Of a stretch of 64,000 nucleotides of DNA, positions 43,526 through 53,000 are shown piece after piece. Position 1 is the stretch's first letter, and every line of letters starts with the position of its first letter. The stretch is from Opitutaceae bacterium (GTDB taxonomy: Bacteria > Verrucomicrobiota > Verrucomicrobiia > Opitutales > Opitutaceae), in NCBI GenBank assembly GCA_027482185.1, contig JAIXWF010000016.1, positions 152,163 through 216,162 on the forward strand, written 5' to 3'. The notes under the pieces are model-generated. The model was not told the origin of the DNA and searched no databases. It worked only from the letters and a program-made list of their open reading frames with translations. Both the position numbers and the translations under genes were made by a program.

Positions 43526-44022
43526 GTTATCGCTGGATCACCGCCGCAGCGATCCTGGCAGTCGGCCTCGTTGCCGGTTGCCTGACCTATTTTTGTTTTC
43601 ATCGGCCGATGCCGGATGCCGAAGCACACGGCCACGACTCGCTCATGTGGGTCCGTCAGGAATTCAAAATCAGCGGCGAAAAGCTGGCCCGCGTGGAGAA
43701 GATGCACGAGGACTATGAGCTGATTTGCGCCGACCATTGTCAGGCCATCGCGGATGCCCGGAAGGAACTCAAGCGATTGAGGGACGCAAACGCGCCGCAG
43801 GCGGAAATCGCAGCAGCGGAGGCCAAAGCCGCTTCCACAGATTTGTTGTGCGTGACGAGCACCCAAGCCCACATCAAGGAAGTCGCCGCCGTGATCGGAG
43901 GCGACGAGGGTCGTCGTTATCTTTCCATCGTGCTGCCGCGCGTCGCGTCGTTTGACCACGCTGCCCCGGCCACGCTCGATATGCAGAAAACCTCAACGCA
44001 TGACGACCCCGCGCGAAAATGA
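43522..44022 (+). CDS. CnrX-like periplasmic metal-sensor protein, module C
   Basis: A 166-residue protein with an N-terminal anchor (about 5-26, WITAAAILAVGLVAGCLTYF) and a helical periplasmic domain: WVRQEFKISGEKLARVEKMH, ELICADHCQAIADARKEL, LLCVTSTQAHIKEVAAVIGG and EGRRYLSIVLP. It aligns with the module A X protein through CADHC, the later Cys, and EGRRYL or EQGRRYL, so both probably bind the same thiophilic metal. The LTxxQ element is degenerate (ISGEKL). The 3' end overlaps the sigma gene by 23 bases. Confidence 0.72.
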   Translation: MSYRWITAAAILAVGLVAGCLTYFCFHRPMPDAEAHGHDSLMWVRQEFKISGEKLARVEKMHEDYELICADHCQAIADARKELKRLRDANAPQAEIAAAEAKAASTDLLCVTSTQAHIKEVAAVIGGDEGRRYLSIVLPRVASFDHAAPATLDMQKTSTHDDPARK

Positions 44023-44596
44023 CGCTGGGACGATTTCCGATGAAGCGTTGATGGAGGCGCTGAAAACAGGGGACGATCACGCGCTCGCCACGTTGATGCG
44101 TCGCTGGGAGTTGGGCGTAAAAGCCTTTCTCCTTCGGCTTGGCGTGCCCTCGGCCGATGTTGAGGATGTCGCCCAAGAGGCGTTCGTGCGCCTTTACGAG
44201 AAGCGGGCAAACTACCGTATCGGTGCGCCCTTCAAACCGTGGCTGCTCACGCTCGCCGGCAATCTTGGCCGCAATCGCCTGCGGTGGCGGTTCCGCCGCC
44301 GTGAAGATAGCATTGAAGCGATGGCCGAAGCCAATCCGGCTGGCTTTGAGGTCGCCGATGCCTCGGCTGCACCCGCATCGCAATTGGCGGAGAAGGCGAA
44401 TCTAGCCCGGAACGTTCGGACGGCGGTAAACGCTCTGCCCGAAAATCTGCGGCAGGCGGTGCTCTGTGTTGAACTGGAGGATCTCAGCTATGCCGAAGCT
44501 GCGCAAGTGATCGGTTGCAGCCCCAAAGCCGTGGAAACCCGCCTCTACCGGGCGAAGCAACTCTTACGGTCAACGATTCAAGGTTGGCTGGCGTGA
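44000..44596 (+). CDS. ECF sigma factor, module C (CnrH-like)
   Basis: A 198-residue sigma factor starting MTTPRENDAGTISDEALM; an ATG at 43952 is possible but lies deeper within the X gene. Region 2: KAFLLRLGVPSADVEDVAQE and PFKPWLLTLAGNLGRNRLRW. Region 4: ENLRQAVLCVELEDLSYAEA and SPKAVETRLYRAKQLLRSTI. Region 4 closely resembles that of module A (AKAVETRLYRARQLL), in line with the paralogous X and Y proteins. A GTGA overlap couples it to an outer-membrane-type protein gene. Confidence 0.85.
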   Translation: MTTPRENDAGTISDEALMEALKTGDDHALATLMRRWELGVKAFLLRLGVPSADVEDVAQEAFVRLYEKRANYRIGAPFKPWLLTLAGNLGRNRLRWRFRRREDSIEAMAEANPAGFEVADASAAPASQLAEKANLARNVRTAVNALPENLRQAVLCVELEDLSYAEAAQVIGCSPKAVETRLYRAKQLLRSTIQGWLA

Positions 44597-45402
44597 CGCC
44601 CCACCAAACGACGGAGCACATCGTGTCATCCCAGATCGCCACGCGACCTTTGGCCCAATTTCGAGCCCTGCATCTCGTGCTTCTTGCAGTCACTCCGGTT
44701 CTGCCCGCGCTGCACGCCAGCGATCGGAGTCTGTTGCTTGAAGCGAACACGGCGTTCGCCTCGCGCTATGTTTATCGCGGAGTCGAGCGCTCGGCTGAAA
44801 ACTGGCAGTTTGCGGTCGAAGGCGAAAACGCAGGGTGGCGCGGTCGCGTGGGGGCGGTGCAGAATTTCGACGCCGATGCCACGGCGGAGATACAGTCCAC
44901 GTTGGGCTACGTCTGGCCGATAGGCGGCAACTGGGCACTGGCGGCGCGCGGCACTCATTTCTGGTATGTCGATGCGCCAGTCGAAGGAGCCCCCTCACAT
45001 TCGTTTGAAGGATCGGTTGAACTATCGTGGGACTTTCCCGGCAAGTGGAGGCCGGCGGTCGAGTTCGCCTATGACATCGGTTTCCGTTCTCGCGCGGTTG
45101 AACTGTCGTTGGCGCGCACTTTTTCTTATGCGCCGTGGCGGACGGCTTTGGAATTTCGCGCTTATGGTGGACATGTTATCGGAGAGGATATTCTGCCCGA
45201 TACGACCGGCTCCGGCACCTATGATGCCTACACGTATTTCGGCGCGAACTCGCGGTTGCGCTACCGGATAAACGCGCAGTGGGACGCGCGGCTTGAGCTG
45301 TCGATGGCCCAGACCATCAACCAAGCTCCCGCATGGTCTCCTCTCGGCAGCCGCTCCGGCGCGCGAGCATGGATCAGAATCGGTGCAGTATTGCGGTTTT
45401 AA
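44593..45402 (+). CDS. predicted outer-membrane beta-barrel protein coupled to the module C sigma gene
   Basis: A 269-residue protein if GTG at 44593, which overlaps the sigma stop, is the start. A signal-like segment (ALHLVLLAVTPVLPALHA) precedes alternating strands: NTAFASRYVYRGVERSAENW, SVELSWDFPGKWRPAVEFAY, LRYRINAQWDARLELSMAQT and a terminal LRF. SRYVYRG resembles the opening of TorF/Gcw_chp-type barrels. The role is unknown. Being coupled to the sigma factor, it may be a stress-induced porin or a surface sensor. Confidence 0.65.
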   Translation: MTPHQTTEHIVSSQIATRPLAQFRALHLVLLAVTPVLPALHASDRSLLLEANTAFASRYVYRGVERSAENWQFAVEGENAGWRGRVGAVQNFDADATAEIQSTLGYVWPIGGNWALAARGTHFWYVDAPVEGAPSHSFEGSVELSWDFPGKWRPAVEFAYDIGFRSRAVELSLARTFSYAPWRTALEFRAYGGHVIGEDILPDTTGSGTYDAYTYFGANSRLRYRINAQWDARLELSMAQTINQAPAWSPLGSRSGARAWIRIGAVLRF

Positions 45403-45422
45403 GGGGGACGTGCCGCCGCGAG

Positions 45423-46775
45423 CTACGTGGCGGCTTCCGCTCCGACCTGCGGGAGTAGAACCACAAACTCCGTCCTATCTGGCCGGTTCGGAGACAGTGT
45501 AATCACGCCGCCGTGTGCCAGGACGATTTCCCTGCAAAGACTTAGGCCCAAACCATGGCCCTGACGGACTGTCCTGCTTGGGTCGCCCCGGAAGAAGCGC
45601 TCAAAAACTCGGGGGCGCATCTCGGTAGGAATGCCCCTTCCGGTGTTGGAAATCGAGATTCTCGCGGCAGGCCCTTCGTTAGTCACCGCACACACGACTA
45701 TGCCGCCTGAATGATTATAGGTTACGGCGTTTTGCAGCAGATTGAGCAGCAGGCGGCGCAACTGCATGCGATCACCTTTCACCTTTACGCCTTGGGCCAC
45801 ATCCATCGACACGCGCACTTCGTTTATTGCGGCCAATATCTCAGCGTCTTCGCCAGCCTCGGTTACCAACAAGGATAAATCAATGCACTCCAACTTAAGT
45901 TCCGGTCTACCTACATCAAAGCGGGCAAGGAGCAACAAATGCTCAGTGATGCGTTCGAGCTGCCGAATTTCTTCTTGCACGCTCAAGAGTTTGGCTTCCT
46001 GAACGGCCGACAAGCCGTTCGCGTGAAGTAATTGCTCAACCTCGCCGCGCATAATGGTCAGTGGCGTTCGCAGTTCGTGCGATGCATCTGCTGCGAAACG
46101 TTGGGCTTGAGTGAAGCTGTTTTCCAAGCGACCAAACATTTCATTCAGCACCAATGCCAGCCGCTGAATCTCATCCGCAGCCGCAGGGACGGTGACTCGT
46201 TGGTCAAGTTTAGACGCCTGCACACGCTCTGCCGCATTGCTCAGTTCACGCATCGGAGCGAGGGCTCGTCCAGACACCCACCAACCGCCCGCACCGGCAA
46301 TCAATACCACGACCGGAAGTGAAAGAGCGTAGCTCAAGATGAGGTCGATGACGATGTCGTGAACTTCCTCCAGATTGTATGCCACGATGAAGACCTCCTT
46401 CTCGCGACTCCAAGCCCCGATGCGCCAGGCTGAATCCGCCACGTGCGCCGTATGCAGCCCTTTTTGCGTCAATGCCGCTCTTGCGAGACTCTCGGGCAAT
46501 TCAGGAGAGCGAATCTTCATTTGCCCATTTTCGTCAAAATGCGCCACCGCCAACCACGGCTGATACCGGACGATTTCTGCAGCTGAGGCATCCATCAACC
46601 CATTCGGATGAAGCGCCAAAAGGTGGCGAGCCTCGCCATCTATTTCCAAATCGGCAGCTTCAAGCTGTTCATGATAGAGATTTATGAAGGTGCCGACGGA
46701 ATAGACCGCCAGCACGACTCCGGTGAGAGCGGAGGCCCACAAGGCAAACTTCATGCGAATCGGCAGCGGTTTCAT
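45423..46775 (-). CDS. cusS: CusS-like sensor histidine kinase
   Basis: A 450-residue membrane kinase. ATG at 46775 overlaps the response-regulator stop (ATGA). Two membrane helices (about 9-28 and 150-172) flank a periplasmic sensor of about 120 residues. HAMP (GRALAPMRELSNAAERVQAS), H-box ASHELRTPLTIM, N-box LLNLLQNAVTYN and G-boxes ISNTGRGIP, GHGLGLSLC follow. This is the domain order of CusS/CopS/PcoS-type metal sensors. Together with the upstream regulator gene and a CusR-type box it supports copper/silver sensing; the sensor domain has no obvious His/Met cluster, so the metal is inferred. Confidence 0.85.
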   Translation of the reverse strand: MKPLPIRMKFALWASALTGVVLAVYSVGTFINLYHEQLEAADLEIDGEARHLLALHPNGLMDASAAEIVRYQPWLAVAHFDENGQMKIRSPELPESLARAALTQKGLHTAHVADSAWRIGAWSREKEVFIVAYNLEEVHDIVIDLILSYALSLPVVVLIAGAGGWWVSGRALAPMRELSNAAERVQASKLDQRVTVPAAADEIQRLALVLNEMFGRLENSFTQAQRFAADASHELRTPLTIMRGEVEQLLHANGLSAVQEAKLLSVQEEIRQLERITEHLLLLARFDVGRPELKLECIDLSLLVTEAGEDAEILAAINEVRVSMDVAQGVKVKGDRMQLRRLLLNLLQNAVTYNHSGGIVVCAVTNEGPAARISISNTGRGIPTEMRPRVFERFFRGDPSRTVRQGHGLGLSLCREIVLAHGGVITLSPNRPDRTEFVVLLPQVGAEAAT

Positions 46776-47446
46776 GGATAGGTCTGCACCGCATAACCGA
46801 GTCCGCGCACCGTTTGGATCAACTTCACGGGAAAAGGATCGTCGAGCTTGCGGCGGAGGCGCTGCACGGCGACATCGACAAAATTCGTGCCGGCATCGAA
46901 TTGATGTCCCCACACGCTTTGACTGATTTCGACCCTCGTCACCGCCTTGCCCGGCGTGCGCATGAGGCACTCCAACAAGGCGAACTCACGAGCCGTAAGT
47001 TCGATTTTGCAGTCGCCGCGCCGCACTTCACGCGAGGAGAGATTCAAGCTCAGATCGGCAAAGCTTTGGATCGTCAAGCCGACCCCCGTGCGCCGCCGAA
47101 GCACGGCTTTGAGTCGCGCGATCAGTTCCGTCATGGAAAACGGCTTGGGAAGATAATCGTCCGCACCGAGGTCGAGTCCCTCCACCCGTTCATTGAGGTC
47201 GCCCCTTGCAGTCAGCAGCAGAACCGGGACGGTATTCTTTTCCTCACGCAATTTGCGGAGCGCGCTCAGGCCATCACGGCCCGGTAGCATGATGTCCATG
47301 ATCACGGCGTCGAAAGACTCCGAGGTGAGCAAACGCATCGCTGTATCACCATCGTGGCACACCTCGGCGGCAAAACCGCGTTCGACCAAGCCCGCCTGGA
47401 TCAGGGCCGCGACTTTTTTCTCATCCTCGACTACCAAAACGCGCAT
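46772..47446 (-). CDS. cusR: CusR-like OmpR-family response regulator
   Basis: A 224-residue regulator starting MRVLVVEDEKKVAALIQAG. Receiver: acidic pocket EDE, phospho-acceptor in AVIMDIMLPGRDG, then VLLLTARGD and DYLPKPF. The C-terminal winged helix contains ELTAREFALLECLMRTPGKA, VWGHQFDAGTNFVDVAVQRL and LIQTVRGLGY, close in style to CusR/CopR. It is divergent from the third RND operon, and a CusR-type box lies in the gap, so it probably controls that operon and itself. Confidence 0.88.
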   Translation of the reverse strand: MRVLVVEDEKKVAALIQAGLVERGFAAEVCHDGDTAMRLLTSESFDAVIMDIMLPGRDGLSALRKLREEKNTVPVLLLTARGDLNERVEGLDLGADDYLPKPFSMTELIARLKAVLRRRTGVGLTIQSFADLSLNLSSREVRRGDCKIELTAREFALLECLMRTPGKAVTRVEISQSVWGHQFDAGTNFVDVAVQRLRRKLDDPFPVKLIQTVRGLGYAVQTYP

Positions 47447-47521
47447 GTCGCACAGGCTACCTAAAGTCTGGTGAACGACGAGCGTGAACTCCGCTGAAAA
47501 GACAGTGCCTTTATGGCATTC

Positions 47522-47541
47522 AGATGACGAGTTTGTCATCT
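47522..47541. promoter_or_regulatory. CusR/CopR-type box between cusRS and the RND operon
   Basis: AGATGAC (47522-47528), six bases, GTCATCT (47535-47541): a perfect inverted repeat containing ATGAC-N6-GTCAT, the spacing and half-site of the known E. coli CusR box (ATGACAANNTTGTCAT). It lies 75 bases upstream of the divergent regulator start and 110 bases upstream of the efflux operon. Confidence 0.65.
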
Positions 47542-47651
47542 ACCTAACAAAAACTCCATCCGGGACTCTCACTGGTGAATGGTCCAAGTTACGTTTTCCA
47601 AACCCCGCCTCACTTTGGCGGGCGGCAGTTTGTGCCCGACTACGCGGTAAG

Positions 47652-49070
47652 ATGTCGGCGCGCCACTCCCGTATCCTTGTTTTCGCCCTCATCGGTGCTC
47701 CGCTGTGGATCGGTGGCTGTGTCCACTATCAAGACCGACCGATCAGCCCCGCAGCTATCGCGGGGGCATTTGAGCGGCGCTCGCTTGTTGACAATGGCCT
47801 GCGGGATTTTCTCCGACGCAACGCCATCATTGCCGACACCAGCCCCTGGCCGGTCCAGTCGTGGGACTTTGAAATCCTTAGTTGGGCGGCGTTCTATTAT
47901 CACCCGTCGCTGGAGCTGGCCCGTGCGCAGTGGGCCACTCTAACCGCCGGTCAGGTCACGGCGGGCAGCCGGTCAAATCCCACTTTGACTCTCACCCCCG
48001 GTTACAACGTCAGCTCCGGCAGCTCATCGCCTTGGTTTCCAGCAGTGGGGTTTGACCTTCCTGTTGAAACGGCAGGCAAGCGCCAACACCGCATTTATCA
48101 GGCTCAACGGGCTGCCGAGTCGGCACGCCAGATGGTCTTTTCCGCCGCCTGGCAGGTGCGTAGTGAACTGCGCCGGACAGTCGTGACATGGACGCACGCG
48201 GAGGCCCGCGCCGTCGCCCTGAACGTCCTCGCCGAAGCCGATCAACGCATAGTGGATCTGGTTGAAAGCCGCCGTGCCGCCGGGGCCGCATCCTCACTCG
48301 ACGCGGCCAGTGCGCGTCTCGCGTGGAGCCGTTCGGAAGCAGATGCCGCCGACTCCCGGCAACAGGCGATCATCGCACTCGCTAATGTTGCGCAAGCCCT
48401 CGGCTTGCCCGCCTCCGCAGTGGCCAATCTCACAGTCACCGATGTCTTGCCCCGTCTGAGTCTCCCGAGCGACGCCAAATTTGCTGCCGCCCGATCACTC
48501 GCGCTCCGCGAGCGACCCGACCTGCTAGCCGCTTTGGCCGACTACGACGGGACTCAACACGCGCTCCGGCTCGAAATAGCCCGCCAGTATCCAAATCTCC
48601 ACTTGGGACCGGGCTACCAGTGGGATCAAGGTGCGAGTAAATGGAGTCTGGCAATCACTGCCGAGCTACCCCTCTTCAATCGCAACGACGGCCCAATCGC
48701 CGAGGCCGAGGCACGGCGGAAGGAAAGCGCCGCCCGCTTTGCCGCGCTGCAAGCCCAAGTGATGTCTGGAATCGACCGGGCCAAATCCGGGCTGGCAGCC
48801 GCCGAAGCGCGGACGAACTCGATCCAGCGCATCGTCGCATCGCTCGCTCATCAGCAAGCGATTCAGCAGGCCCGATTGGACGCGGGTGATATAGATCAAC
48901 TCGACTTTCAAATTGTCCGCCGGGAATTGAGCGCGGCTCGACTTACGGAGATCGACGCGCGTGCGGTCGCAGACCAAGCCGCCGCCGAACTTGAAGCGGC
49001 CCTCCAGGTGCCTTTCGGAAGCCTCGCCAACCTTATCGAAGCCTCCGTCACCTCAGTATCGTTCCCATGA
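47652..49070 (+). CDS. TolC-type outer membrane lipoprotein of the third RND system
   Basis: A 472-residue protein. ATG at 47652 gives a lipoprotein signal with lipobox WIGGC (cysteine at about residue 23); the longer frame would bury it. The OEP halves follow (SLELARAQWATLTAGQVTAG, NPTLTLTPGYN; RPDLLAALADYDGTQHALRL, PNLHLGPGYQWDQG). First gene of a long operon controlled, by inference, from the CusR-type box upstream. The stop overlaps the adaptor ATG (ATGA). Confidence 0.85.
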   Translation: MSARHSRILVFALIGAPLWIGGCVHYQDRPISPAAIAGAFERRSLVDNGLRDFLRRNAIIADTSPWPVQSWDFEILSWAAFYYHPSLELARAQWATLTAGQVTAGSRSNPTLTLTPGYNVSSGSSSPWFPAVGFDLPVETAGKRQHRIYQAQRAAESARQMVFSAAWQVRSELRRTVVTWTHAEARAVALNVLAEADQRIVDLVESRRAAGAASSLDAASARLAWSRSEADAADSRQQAIIALANVAQALGLPASAVANLTVTDVLPRLSLPSDAKFAAARSLALRERPDLLAALADYDGTQHALRLEIARQYPNLHLGPGYQWDQGASKWSLAITAELPLFNRNDGPIAEAEARRKESAARFAALQAQVMSGIDRAKSGLAAAEARTNSIQRIVASLAHQQAIQQARLDAGDIDQLDFQIVRRELSAARLTEIDARAVADQAAAELEAALQVPFGSLANLIEASVTSVSFP

Positions 49071-50035
49071 AACATTTCATCCTTGGGTCTATCGCCGGCC
49101 TGTTGGTAGGTGGCCTCGCAGGGTGGTGGCTTGCGCCTGCTTCCTCACCTTACATCCAAACCCCCACCACGCAGGCGGAGCCGTCCAAACTTCCGTCTGC
49201 CGTGAATCTTTCCGCCGAACAATTTTCGGCAGCCGGAATCGTTACCGCGACTCCTTCACCGGTCCGGCTAGCGAATTATACGACCGGATACGCGCGCGTG
49301 ATCGATCCCACCCCACTTTTTCTTTTGGTGGCCGAGTTGGAAACCGCCGAAGCCGCTTTTCTGGCCTCGGGAAAGGAATTGACTCGTTTGCGTCAGCTCA
49401 ACGCGACTAGCGACAATGCTTCCGCACGGGCGGTCGAGGCAGCCGAATCGGCGGCATTGCGCGATCGGTCCTTGCTGGCCAGCGCACAGGCGCGCATTCG
49501 TGCGGGCTGGGGAGACTCGCTGGGCGAATCCAAATCCCGCGCTGCGTTGTTGCCCGCCCTGACAATGCGAGAGACCGCGCTGGTCCGCGTGGACATCGCC
49601 GCAGGGGAAATTCCAACGCAATCCCCGCGAACATTACAACTAGAGCGACTGACAGGTAACAGCGGGGCGGAGCAGGCCGCCGTTCTCGGCACGGTCCCAC
49701 AAGCGGACTACCAGTTTCAAGGCGGAGGTTACTTGGCGGTCATGAAAAGCCCCCCGCCGCCCGGCACGCTGTTGCGCGCTTTGATTCCCTCTGGAGGTGA
49801 CGATACCGCCGCACTTTCCGTTCCGGCTTCCGCAGTCTTCCGCCATCACGGGCAGACTCTGGTCTATGTCGAGACGGCTCCACGGACCTACGAACGCCGT
49901 TCCGTCACCCTCGGGCGGGCATTTATCGATGCAGTCCCGGTTGTGAAAGGTCTCGCCGCGACCGACCTTATTGTGGTGACAGGCGCGCAACAGCTCCTCT
50001 CACACGAGCAACTGGGCGCGCAGACCGGGCTGTAG
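49067..50035 (+). CDS. periplasmic adaptor of the third RND system
   Basis: A 322-residue protein with an N-terminal anchor (about 4-23, FILGSIAGLLVGGLAGWWLA). Recognisable adaptor segments are AAGIVTATPSPVRLANYTTG, ELETAEAAFLASGKEL (hairpin), GGGYLAVMKSPPPPGTLLRA (barrel), and VPASAVFRHHGQTLVYVETA. It is more divergent than the other two adaptors and lacks a clear lipoyl motif. The position between OMF and RND genes decides the call. No extra metal-binding domain is present. Confidence 0.78.
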   Translation: MKHFILGSIAGLLVGGLAGWWLAPASSPYIQTPTTQAEPSKLPSAVNLSAEQFSAAGIVTATPSPVRLANYTTGYARVIDPTPLFLLVAELETAEAAFLASGKELTRLRQLNATSDNASARAVEAAESAALRDRSLLASAQARIRAGWGDSLGESKSRAALLPALTMRETALVRVDIAAGEIPTQSPRTLQLERLTGNSGAEQAAVLGTVPQADYQFQGGGYLAVMKSPPPPGTLLRALIPSGGDDTAALSVPASAVFRHHGQTLVYVETAPRTYERRSVTLGRAFIDAVPVVKGLAATDLIVVTGAQQLLSHEQLGAQTGL

Positions 50036-50044
50036 CCACACGCT

Positions 50045-53000
50045 ATGCTTTCCGCCATCGTTCGCCTTTCCCTTCGTTATCGGGGCATCGTCATTGCACT
50101 AGCGTGCGTGCTATTTGTTTACGGGGTCTTCGTCGCCGCGCACGCCAAGCTGGATGTGTTTCCCAACTTCGTGCCCCCACAGGTCACTGTGCAGACGGAG
50201 GCTCCGGGCCTTTCCCCTGAGCAAGTTGAAATACTCGTCACCCGTCCGGTGGAAACCGCGTTGAGCGGCCTCGGCGGGCTGGAATCACTACGCTCCGAAT
50301 CGGCGCAGGGCCTATCGGTCATCACCGTGGTGTTCGCGGAGGGCACCGCGATACTGCCCGCGCGGCAATTGCTCGCGGAAAAACTGGGTGAACTCGCCGG
50401 TCTTCTTCCAGCGGGAGTGAAATCTCCGAAAATGTCGGCTCTCACGTCCGCGACTATGGACTTGCTGAAATTGGGCTTGGTTAGCGAACGGCTCACGCCA
50501 AGGGAGCTGCGAACCTTCGCCGACTGGACGCTCAAGCCCCGACTTCTCTCCGTGCCCGGCGTGGCCAAGGCCAGCGTGTTCGGCGGCGAAGTGCCGCAGT
50601 GGCAAATTCAGGTGGAACCCGAGAAACTGATTTCTCACGGGTTGGCCTTGAGCGATGTGCTCACCGCCGCGCAACAGGCCAGCGGCGTGCGCGGTGCCGG
50701 CTTTATCGATACATCGGGCCAGCGCATCGTTCTACAGTCGGAGAATCCCGCAATCACCGTAGAGGCATTGGGCGCGATCATGGTGCGCACTTCGGTCGGC
50801 GGTGCGGCAATCCGTCTCCGCGATGTGGCCAACATCGCACTGGAGGCTGAGTCACGTTTCGGCGATGCGGTCATCATGGGCCGCCCCGGAGTCCTGCTCA
50901 CTCTAGCGAGCCAGTATGGGGCCAACACGCTCGAATCCACGCTCGCGCTCGAAAGCGCGTTGACCGACCTCGCGCCCCTGTTTGCCGCCGAAGGCATCAC
51001 GGTCTATCCCCGTCTGCACCGCCCCGCATCTTTCATTGAAGCATCGTTGGGCAACATCCGTCACTCGCTCATGCTCGGGGCCGGTCTTGTCGCGGTCGTG
51101 TTGTTCTTGTTTCTCGGCCATCTTCGCACCGCACTGGTTTCCCTCGTTGCAATCCCACTCTCATTGCTGACCGCAATAATTGTGCTGGATCGGTTCGGTG
51201 TGACGCTGAACACCCTTACACTCGGCGGCCTCGCCATAGCACTCGGCGAAGTCGTGGACGACGCCATCATCGACGTGGAAAACATCCTGCGCCGACTGCG
51301 CGAGAATCGCCTGCTCGTCGCACCGCGCGCAGTTATCAGCGTCGTTTTCGACGCTTCCGTGGAGATTCGCAGCGCAGTCGTCTACGCTACCTTCATCGTC
51401 GCCTTGGTCTTCGTGCCGGTGCTCACGCTCACAGGAATCCAAGGCAGCTTCTTCGCGCCTCTCGCGACAAGCTACTTGCTCGCGATTCTCGCCTCGCTTG
51501 CCGTGGCACTGACATTGACCCCCGCGTTGGCGCTGACGTTCCTTGCAGGCCCTGGAAGCCAGGCGGATGCTCCGCGCCTCCAACGTATCCTTCGCGCCGC
51601 TTACGAGCGCGTGCTGGGGATAGTTGCCCGACACCCGAGGACCGCCATCGGCATGGCCCTTCTCTGCTGCGTTCTGGCCATCGCGCGCATACCGTTTCTC
51701 GGCGGCTCCTTTCTGCCCGAATTTCGCGAAGGACATTTTGTAGTGCAGGTTTCCGCCGCGCCCGGCACTTCGCTCGTAGAGATGCGGCGCATCGGCACAC
51801 GCCTGTCATCCGAGTGGCTGACTGATCCACGCATCGCCACCGTCGAGCAGCAGATCGGCCGCGCGGAACAGGGTGAAGATCCTTGGGGGCCGCACCGCAG
51901 TGAATTTCATGTTGAACTAAAACCCGGCCTCGGCGCGAACGAAGGCCACGTCGCAGAAAGTCTTCGCGACTCACTGAGCCGCATGCCCGGCGTGCAGTCG
52001 GAAGTGATGACATTTCTAGGCGACCGCATCGGCGAAAGTATCAGCGGCGAGACTTCTGCCTTTGTAGTAAATGTTTTCGGAGAGAATCTCGACACGCTCG
52101 ACGCCACGGCGGCGGAAGTCGCCCGCGTGCTCGCCACCGTGCCCGGTGCCCGCGACGTGCAGTTAAAGTCTCCGCCAGGCGCACCTCGCATCGCCGTGCG
52201 ATTGCGGCCGGAGCAGCTCGCGGAGCTTGGTTTTCGTCCAGTCGAGGTGCTCGATGCGGTGCAAGCCGCCTATCAAGGGACGGTCGTGAGCCAGGTTTAC
52301 AACGAGGGCCGGGTGACCGATCTCGCAGTGGTTCTGCCCGCCGCCCAGCGCAACGACCCGGAACGCGTAGGCGACTTGATGCTACGCAGCAGCCAGGGCC
52401 TCCTGTGTCCGCTCAGGACGCTGGCTGACGTCTACCAGACGACCGGACGCTTCTCGATTCTCCACGAAGGTGCGCGCAGACGACAAACGGTCACGGCAAA
52501 TGTCGCCGGACGCGACGTGCGCAGCTTTACCGCCGAGGCTCAGAGCATCCTCGGGGCTCGGGTGGAACTGCCGCGCGGAGTATATTTCGCTTTCTCCGGC
52601 GCGGCTGAAGCGCAGCGCTCCGCCACCCGACAGCTCCTCCTTCACGCCGGTATCGCTGCGGTCGGAATCGTGCTGCTTCTATCCATCATTCTCGGCTCAT
52701 GGCGCAACGTCGTCCTGGTGCTCGCCAACCTGCCGTTTGCTCTGGTGGGCGGAGTGCTGGCCGTGTCATTCACCGCATGGTTCGGTGAAGCGGGTGAAGG
52801 CGCGCTCAATATGGGTTCGCTCGTCGGTTTCGTAACGCTATTTGGCATCACCACGCGGAACGCTATCATGCTAATTTCCCACTACGATCACCTCGTGCGT
52901 GTCGAGGGGCGTAGCTGGGGATTGGCGACCGCGATTGAGGGAGCATCCGAACGCCTTGTGCCGATCCTCATGACCGCGTTGGTGACAGGCCTCGGCCTGC

